Source of the DNA: CBDCVO01 sp965223085
Lineage (GTDB): Bacteria > Pseudomonadota > Gammaproteobacteria > Ga0077536
Direction: 5' to 3'
DNA length: 64,000 nt
Assembly: GCA_965223085.1 (NCBI GenBank)
Contig: OZ244981.1
Coordinates: forward strand, 1,178,001-1,242,000
The stretch's first letter is position 1. Every line of letters starts with the position of its first letter. Positions 58,323-64,000 of this stretch are shown here, piece after piece. The notes beneath the pieces were generated by a model. The model did not search any database, was not told the origin of the DNA, and worked only from the letters and a program-made list of their open reading frames with translations. Both the position numbers and the translations under genes were made by a program.

Positions 58323-59622
58323 GCCCTAGCGCTGCAAGCGCGACCACTGGCAGTGCCGGTACGGTCGCGGCACTCGTAGTGGGCGCCGCTAATATTGCAT
58401 AGACCTCACCGTCGCGATGATCGACGAGATAAAGGTTTCCCGCCTCGTCTTCGCCGAACGACGAAATACCGTCGATACTACCGACGTCGGGTTCCAACCG
58501 CGCTGTAAAGTCTTCGAAATCAGTATAATTTGTGCCATCGAAAGTGCTCGGCGAGGACCCATCGTAGCGCAAGGTCCAAATACGCTCGGTGATATAATCT
58601 GCAAAAAAATAGCGACCTTGCAAGGTCGAAACCGGCCCCCGATAGACATAACCTCCCGTTACCGAAAAACCTTCGGTTGTGCCGCTACCATGAGCGTAGT
58701 CGTAGACCGGCGCGATCGCAGCGGCCGGACTTGGACCGCCTACACCAGGCGTCTGGCGCGTGCCCTCGCGCAGGCGCCAGCCGTAATTCTCGCCACCCGT
58801 ACTGGCCAGCGGTTGCACGTTGATTTCTTCGCGTAGCCCTTGGCCAACATCGGCGATATAAAAGTCCCCGCTTGCGCGATCGAAGCTCGCGCGCCACGGA
58901 TTGCGCAAGCCCCACGCCCAGATTTCATCATCACCGTTGCTGCCCACAAAAGGATTCGTGTTCGGAATAGTGTAGTTGCGCGCCGGATCGGCGGGATACG
59001 CGTCACCGTTAACATCAATGCGTAGAATCTTACCGAGCAGATTGTTGGTGATATCTTGGGCGTTGCCGATATTCGGCGTATGCCCACTACCGCTGTCGTT
59101 GCTATTGCCGCCGTCTCCAGAGGCGATATACAACAACCCATCGGGACCAAAACCGATCCAGCCCCCGTTGTGATTCGACTGTGGCTGGGTAAAGCTCAAA
59201 ATTGCCGTGGCGCTATTGGGTGCGGCGAAATCGGGATTCGCAGACACCTGATATTCGACGATCTGCGTCGCGCGCGTCGTGTCGGTGTAGTAGACGAAAA
59301 AACGCCCGTTGGTCTCGTAGTTCGGATGAAAAGCGAGCCCCAACAGTCCTTGCTCGTTGCCTGTCGTCAAACCCGAGACCAACAAAAACGGCTGAGGATT
59401 GAGGTTCCCACTACCGCGATTCAAAATCTTGATCGCACCGCTATGTTGTTCAACGACAAACAAACGCTCCTGATCGCCCGGTGCCGCAGTGATAAACACC
59501 GGCCGCGATAGTCCAGTTGCGATGCGGCGCACGACAAAGTCCTGCGCCAAGGCGTTGGCGCTAAATAGACCAGCGAGCATTAGCGCTGCCACTCTCGCGA
59601 TGAAATCGATGTGCATAATCAT
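58279..59622 (-). CDS. PQQ-dependent aldose sugar dehydrogenase-like protein with sorting-type C-terminus
   Basis: A 447-aa exported six-bladed propeller of the soluble glucose/aldose dehydrogenase family (YliI type). After a signal peptide (about 1-26, ending NALA) come GLSRPVFITAAPGDQERLF, EQGLLGLAFHPNY, the substrate-binding HNGGWIGFGPDGLLYIASGD and GLRNPWRASFDRASGD, which also holds PQQ-binding residues. The C-terminus has a short VPALP motif, a hydrophobic helix and a basic RAQRR end, the three-part layout of PEP-CTERM/IPTL-like sorting signals. It probably acts in the periplasm or at the surface. Confidence 0.85.
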   Translation of the reverse strand: MIMHIDFIARVAALMLAGLFSANALAQDFVVRRIATGLSRPVFITAAPGDQERLFVVEQHSGAIKILNRGSGNLNPQPFLLVSGLTTGNEQGLLGLAFHPNYETNGRFFVYYTDTTRATQIVEYQVSANPDFAAPNSATAILSFTQPQSNHNGGWIGFGPDGLLYIASGDGGNSNDSGSGHTPNIGNAQDITNNLLGKILRIDVNGDAYPADPARNYTIPNTNPFVGSNGDDEIWAWGLRNPWRASFDRASGDFYIADVGQGLREEINVQPLASTGGENYGWRLREGTRQTPGVGGPSPAAAIAPVYDYAHGSGTTEGFSVTGGYVYRGPVSTLQGRYFFADYITERIWTLRYDGSSPSTFDGTNYTDFEDFTARLEPDVGSIDGISSFGEDEAGNLYLVDHRDGEVYAILAAPTTSAATVPALPVVALAALGLSLLGFGLRAQRRC

Positions 59623-59792
59623 TGTCCGTGAAGCGTCGCCGCTAAAGCATATCGCACTCGCCCTAGGATACGCACGGAAACAGTTCGCGCCTAAAGGCGC
59701 ATCAGTCGTTGGTCTTTGGGCGGCAGCTAAACTCGAGGCTGTTACAGAGAAGATCGGCGGTGTTAGAGGCGCACCGACATCAGCGCGCGACG

Positions 59793-61376
59793 CTACTTCT
59801 CGATGTTGACATCGAGCGGGAAAGACACTCGAAAGGTCGTGCCTTTACCGACCTCTGATTCTACGGCGATCTCACCCCGATGTTTCTGCACGATACCGTA
59901 TGATACGGACAAACCCAGGCCGGTGCCTTCTCCAACCGGCTTCGTCGTGAAAAATGGATTGAAAATTTCTGCACGTATGTCGGCGGGGATCCCCTTGCCG
60001 TTATCTACGATCTCCACTACAACCTCTTGTGCTTGTTGGTATGTGTTCACGGTAATTACACCGCTTGTTTCGATCGCCTGTCCGGCGTTGACTAAAAGGT
60101 TCGTGAACACTTGATTGATCTGCCCAGGATGACAGCGAATCGGAGGTATCTCCGCCAAGTTTCGTTTGATCTCACATTTGTACTTAAGATCATTCCACAC
60201 CATGCGCAAGCTGACTTCCAGCAAATCGTTCAAACTAGCTTCGCAAAATTCTGGACCATCGACACGCGCGAACGACTTTAGCCCAGCAACGATCTCGCGA
60301 ACCCGATTCAGGCCGTCGATCGACTCGTCGCTCAAACAATCTGCATCCTCCAATATGAACGGGACGTCATTTTCATCTCGATAGTCCTTGATCGACTTTG
60401 CGAGCGCCGCAGCCGTACCACTTGGCGCCCCGACGGCGCGCTCAAACTCGACGTACTTATTCGTTAGGGTGGCAAGCGTCGCGAGATACTCCTTCAAAGT
60501 ATTAAAGTTGCTCAACACAAATCCAATGGGATTATTAATTTCGTGCGCGACCCCGGCGGCGAGCTGACCTAGCGAGGCAAGTTTTTCCGACTGAACCAAT
60601 TGATGCTGCGCTTCGCTTAGTTCTTTATTGAGTCCTTCGAGACTAGCGATATTTTCGCGCAACTGAATTTCCGACTCGCGGCGTTCGACCCCGGTGCCCA
60701 ACTGCAACGATGCCGCTTCGACGAAATGCATAAACTCTCGGTCCTGCTGCACCGAGGCAGTGGAAAAAAACTCGACCACCGCAGCCACCTCACCAAATGC
60801 TCGGATCGGAATGGCGAAAGCGGACTTAACCCCGAGTTCGGCAAAGAACGCCGCCCGCTGGGTATTGGAAATATTCGTAAGGTCCTCGATAAATTCTGTT
60901 CGCCCAAATTCGTAGACGCGCCCTGCAAGCCCTTCACCTTTTTCGATGGGCGTTTCTTTCAGCACGTCGCAAAGTCTAAGCCCAGCAACATTGTCTTGAT
61001 CGACGTAGAATCGCGTTGCCTTAAGGAGGCCTTCATCAACGGGTAAATAGGCAACGCCTATCGGCCAAGCGCACTGCTGACACACAGAATCGATGAATGC
61101 TTGAAGGAGAGCAGGTTTATCCGGGTCTTGTTGCGAAAAGAAAGCCATCTGCCATAGCAAGTCCAACTGCACGTTACGCTTTCTTAGTTCTTCGGCCATG
61201 CGCTCACTGTCGCGGCGGGCGTTACGGAGTTCGCCCAAGGCTGTTGCGAGCTTTTTCTCTAAATCATCACGCGCTTCCGATGCTGTTCTCGCAACGCGCT
61301 CCGGCGGTTCGCTAGCCGCGGCGATCACGACGTCTTCTTCGTAGACGGGTTTTTCGCACTTAGGGCTCGCTGTCAC
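59793..61376 (-). CDS. GAF-domain sensor histidine kinase
   Basis: A 527-aa cytoplasmic kinase without membrane helices. A coiled-coil region (about 35-75) leads to a GAF domain (about 85-230); a second coiled coil (235-268) precedes the HisKA domain with phospho-His279 (VAHEINNPIGF). The ATPase domain has the N box INQVFTNLLVNAGQAI, DNGKGIPA and GEGTGLGLSVSYGIV. Its start overlaps the response-regulator stop by 4 bp, so the two are translated together. Confidence 0.93.
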   Translation of the reverse strand: MTASPKCEKPVYEEDVVIAAASEPPERVARTASEARDDLEKKLATALGELRNARRDSERMAEELRKRNVQLDLLWQMAFFSQQDPDKPALLQAFIDSVCQQCAWPIGVAYLPVDEGLLKATRFYVDQDNVAGLRLCDVLKETPIEKGEGLAGRVYEFGRTEFIEDLTNISNTQRAAFFAELGVKSAFAIPIRAFGEVAAVVEFFSTASVQQDREFMHFVEAASLQLGTGVERRESEIQLRENIASLEGLNKELSEAQHQLVQSEKLASLGQLAAGVAHEINNPIGFVLSNFNTLKEYLATLATLTNKYVEFERAVGAPSGTAAALAKSIKDYRDENDVPFILEDADCLSDESIDGLNRVREIVAGLKSFARVDGPEFCEASLNDLLEVSLRMVWNDLKYKCEIKRNLAEIPPIRCHPGQINQVFTNLLVNAGQAIETSGVITVNTYQQAQEVVVEIVDNGKGIPADIRAEIFNPFFTTKPVGEGTGLGLSVSYGIVQKHRGEIAVESEVGKGTTFRVSFPLDVNIEK

Positions 61377-62683
61377 GTGGTTGATGCCGGGTTGCAGACA
61401 ATATTGACTTCCAAGATTTCTTTTGAGTCTTGCTCGAAATCAGCGATTTTATCGATGCTTGTGGGACCCAATTTTGTTCCTTCGGCATAGAGCACCATGC
61501 CAGTGCTGGTCACCAGATCACTGGCCAAAATCATTCCGCTACGCAAGTAACTCGTCGATAGCGCTATCACGCCGGGTTTGTCGAAGCTGACGAAATCCGC
61601 CGTTATACCACTCACCGCGGCGATCACGCAGGGATCAAAAACCGTGCTCATTTGGTCGACCAATAGCTCGATCGTTTGCGCATGGGTATTAGAAAATCCG
61701 CGCGCCGTACCCGAGCGGAAGTTATCGTAGCCATTTGCCACCGCCACGATTCGAGCTCCCAAGGGAATGGCGTCGCCGGCGAGACCATCGGGATATCCTT
61801 TACCGTCGAAACGCTCGTGGTGATGTTTGATGATGGTCGCGGTCCCTTCCAGAATGGGAATACGACTCAACATCCGCGGCGCGTTGTGCGCATGTTGACG
61901 CACCAGCGCCTGTTCGTCCGGCGTCCAGCGCACCGCAGGCTTGCGCAGCAATGCATCAGGCAACGAGAACTTGCCCATATCGTGCAGTATTCCGGCAAAA
62001 TAGACTTCCTGCACCAACTTACCTTCTATTTGCAGGATTTCAGCGAGACGGCGCGCGAGTTTGCCGACGCGCAGGCCGTGTCCGGGAGCGATCAATTCGC
62101 GGCTTTCGATGAGCTGCGAAAAGATATGGAACGTCTCGTGATAGGACTCTCTAAGTTGCTCGGTACGGCGCTCGACTTCCCCTTCCAAGCCGGCGTTGAG
62201 ACGTTGCAGCTCGGCGTTTTGCTGCTTATTGATTTCCAGCAGGCGTACGCGATCGCGTTCGGTGGCCAATAATACAAGCGCGGTGTCCACCGCTTGCTTG
62301 ATGTCGGTGTCATCCCATGGCTTGGCCATGAAACGATAAATACGCCCGCTGTTGACGGCCTCGATGGTGGAATCCAAATCGGCGTAGCCAGTGAGTAAGA
62401 TCCGGATCGTATTCGGCCAGCGACGCGCGCACTCAGCGAGAAATTCTGCGCCGTCCATTTCCGGCATCCGCATATCGGAGACGATTAGATCGACGGATTC
62501 GCGGGCTAATAGTGCTAAGCCGACCGCACCCGATTCGGCGGTCAATAGCCGATAACCGGTGTTGCGAAACGTGCGTTTGAGCGCGTTTAAAATGCTTTTT
62601 TCATCGTCGACAAAGAGCACGGTTGGACGCGCTTCGCCCGCACTAGCGTTGTCATCAACAGGTTCCGTGCAGGCAACATCCAT
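61373..62683 (-). CDS. Response regulator with HD-GYP phosphodiesterase domain
   Basis: A 436-aa protein. The receiver domain (about 20-140) has phospho-acceptor Asp70 (LIVSDMRMPEMDG) and Lys121. A coiled coil (about 150-185) leads to an HD-GYP domain with the metal pair His234-Asp235 (ILHDMGKF) and HHERFDGKGYPDG (288-300), expected to break down cyclic-di-GMP. A C-terminal extension (about 370-436) has no assigned domain. It lies upstream of and overlaps the kinase gene, forming one two-component system. Confidence 0.92.
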   Translation of the reverse strand: MDVACTEPVDDNASAGEARPTVLFVDDEKSILNALKRTFRNTGYRLLTAESGAVGLALLARESVDLIVSDMRMPEMDGAEFLAECARRWPNTIRILLTGYADLDSTIEAVNSGRIYRFMAKPWDDTDIKQAVDTALVLLATERDRVRLLEINKQQNAELQRLNAGLEGEVERRTEQLRESYHETFHIFSQLIESRELIAPGHGLRVGKLARRLAEILQIEGKLVQEVYFAGILHDMGKFSLPDALLRKPAVRWTPDEQALVRQHAHNAPRMLSRIPILEGTATIIKHHHERFDGKGYPDGLAGDAIPLGARIVAVANGYDNFRSGTARGFSNTHAQTIELLVDQMSTVFDPCVIAAVSGITADFVSFDKPGVIALSTSYLRSGMILASDLVTSTGMVLYAEGTKLGPTSIDKIADFEQDSKEILEVNIVCNPASTT

Positions 62684-62756
62684 AGTGAGCTCAAAGTCAA
62701 CAAGGCTTATGTACCGGTAACGGCGAAAAAAAGAAATACTTAAGGCCTGCGGATCT

Positions 62757-62776
62757 AAAATCGCACTAAAAGTACG
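62757..62776 (-). terminator. Rho-independent terminator candidate of valS
   Basis: Just after the valS stop, on the minus strand CGTACT-TTT-AGTGCG forms a 6-bp stem (one G-U) followed by an A and four T. Short but correctly placed. Confidence 0.45.
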
Positions 62777-62777
62777 C

Positions 62778-64000
62778 CTATTGCATGCGTGCGCCGGATA
62801 GCGCCTCGAAACGCTTCAACCGGTCCTGCAACCTGGCGATGCTGCTTTCGAGGTCAGCTAATTTACGGCGCTCTTTTTCCACAACTTCTGCGGGGGCTTT
62901 GGCGAGAAAGTTTTGGTTAGCCAGTTTTCCCTGGGTGCGTTCTAAGTCGGCCATCTGTTTCGCAATTTCCTTGTTCAAGCGCTCTCGCTCGACCAGCGGG
63001 TCGATGATATCGAGCAAGGGCACGAGGGCCGTCGTCTCACCCACAACGGCCGTTGCCGCATCGCCAATAGCTTCGTAATCCGCACGCTCTATGCGTTCCA
63101 GTCGTGCCAGCTTTTTTATGTAGCCATCGTAGCGTTCGAGCCACTCGCGCTCCGCCACACTGCCGCCTTGCACACTGACCACGAGCTCAAGTTTAGGCTC
63201 GACGTCGTTCTCTGAACGTATGCGTCGCACACCTAAGATAAATTCTCGGATCCACTCAAAGCTATCGATGTAAGACGATTGAGGCTCTCCGTCACTCGCT
63301 TGCGGATAAGCCTGCAACATGATCGAATCGGCCTCACGGCCTAGTAACGGCGCGATGCGTAACCAAATCTCTTCGGATATAAAAGGCATCAAGGGATGCA
63401 TTGCGCGCAAACTCGCTTCTAACACTTCAGTTAGACATCGACGAGTTCCCAGCTTGCGCGCCTCGCTAACGCGCGGATCGTTCAGTGTCACTTTGGCGAG
63501 TTCTATATACCAGTCGCAATAATCGTCCCAAATGAATTCGTAGAGAGCCTGGGACGCTATATCGAAGCGATATTGTCGCAAACCCTGATGCACGCTGAGC
63601 AACATTTCCTCTAGGCGTGACTGTATCCAATGCTCGGGCATGCCAAATTCGATCGTGCTTTCGAGATCAAGCGGCTCATTTACGGTCATTAATACGTAGC
63701 GCGACGCGTTCCAAATCTTGTTGCAAAAATTTCGATAGCCTTCGATGCGACCGAGGTCGAAACGGATATCCCGGCCTTGGGTGGCCATCGAAGCAAAAGT
63801 AAAACGTAGCGCGTCGGTACCATAGCTGGGTATGCCACGGGGATATTGGCGTCTTGTTGCCGCGGCAATTTTTTCGGCGTCTTCAGGGCGCATCAAGCCA
63901 GTAGTACGTTTCGCGACCAGTGGTTCGAGTTCGACGCCGTCTATAAGATCGATGGGATCGAGTATGTTGCCTTTCGACTTCGACATTTTCTGGCCGTCTG
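62778..64000 (-). CDS. valS: Valyl-tRNA synthetase, C-terminal part
   Basis: The gene continues beyond the right edge; only the last 407 codons or so are seen. The class I motif KMSKSKGNILDPIDLIDG lies near the edge. After it come GIPSYGTDALRFTFASMATQGRD and the anticodon-binding helical domain (DYCDWYIELAKV, HPLMPFISEEIW). The C-terminal coiled coil (ERERLNKEIAKQMADLE, ERRKLADLESSIARLQDRL) is the tRNA-binding arm typical of ValRS. Its identification is certain; the start is outside the window. Confidence 0.97.
   Translation of the reverse strand, partial: DGQKMSKSKGNILDPIDLIDGVELEPLVAKRTTGLMRPEDAEKIAAATRRQYPRGIPSYGTDALRFTFASMATQGRDIRFDLGRIEGYRNFCNKIWNASRYVLMTVNEPLDLESTIEFGMPEHWIQSRLEEMLLSVHQGLRQYRFDIASQALYEFIWDDYCDWYIELAKVTLNDPRVSEARKLGTRRCLTEVLEASLRAMHPLMPFISEEIWLRIAPLLGREADSIMLQAYPQASDGEPQSSYIDSFEWIREFILGVRRIRSENDVEPKLELVVSVQGGSVAEREWLERYDGYIKKLARLERIERADYEAIGDAATAVVGETTALVPLLDIIDPLVERERLNKEIAKQMADLERTQGKLANQNFLAKAPAEVVEKERRKLADLESSIARLQDRLKRFEALSGARMQ

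Noticed and set aside
61676..62272. 198-codon frame antisense to the HD-GYP regulator gene
   Set aside because: Overlaps the catalytic HD-GYP region of a convincing gene; no supporting signals.
1..64000. CRISPR arrays, rRNA genes, integrases or transposases
   Set aside because: None seen on either strand; the only repeated unit found is the 23-bp dispersed element.

Overview
The window is a gene-dense stretch of a gammaproteobacterial chromosome of moderately high GC. Several blocks keep the gene order known from Pseudomonas and relatives: rsmI-lpoA-yraN-diaA-dolP, sspB-sspA-petCBA, a DegS/AlgW protease next to hisD-hisG-murA-ibaG-mlaC, queA-tgt-yajC-secD-secF with a tRNA-Leu, dapA-bamC-MBL hydrolase, and ndk-rlmN-pilW-rodZ-hisS-yfgM-bamB-der. 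Fe-S assembly is an iscR-led SUF operon ending in sufT, which with the other traits suggests a non-enteric lineage (Xanthomonadales/Nevskiales-like; this is inference). I see no rRNA, CRISPR array, transposase or phage gene.

Layout. 0-7.4 kb: cell-envelope genes (LpoA, DolP), DiaA, stringent starvation proteins and the cytochrome bc1 complex. 7.9-13.3 kb: DegS-like protease, histidine genes, MurA, IbaG and an MlaC without its ABC transporter. 13.5-20.8 kb: glyoxalase I, PurT, SecDF-YajC and queuosine genes. 20.9-27.7 kb: the most accessory part, with tRNA-Leu(CAA), a YdhR-like protein, a Tat-exported protein broken by a single-base frameshift, an unrecognised small acidic protein, a TetR regulator with a tandem palindromic operator, and a two-subunit molybdenum hydroxylase. 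27.7-40.7 kb: PhoH/PIN ATPase, GcvR, DapA, Bam lipoproteins, Der and the rodZ/pilW/hisS block. 40.9-46.8 kb: quinone reductase, a 1094-residue single-chain acyl-CoA carboxylase, CutA and an RRM RNA-binding protein with a long structured leader. 46.8-54 kb: SUF operon, IscR and CysE. 54-64 kb: ferritin-like DUF455 protein, acyl-CoA synthetase, an outer-membrane protein behind an 18-bp palindrome, a PQQ-type sugar dehydrogenase with a sorting-type C-terminus, a histidine kinase/HD-GYP pair, and the C-terminal part of valS.

How the genes work together. IscR probably senses Fe-S status through its Cys3His site and represses its own operon through a type-1-like palindrome overlapping the promoter. 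BamB and BamC lie in separate operons but serve the same outer-membrane assembly machine. RR and HK overlap by 4 bp and probably form one cyclic-di-GMP-linked signalling pair. TetR and the IorAB-like enzyme probably form one regulated cassette.

Points for a second look: the tandem TetR operator, the fused carboxylase, the RRM leader with a GGA-loop hairpin, a dispersed 23-bp intergenic repeat (three copies), the 18-bp palindrome before the outer-membrane protein gene, the small acidic protein, and the frameshifted Tat protein. None is proven to be a new system; the 21-27.7 kb segment holds most of the features that the conserved blocks do not explain.
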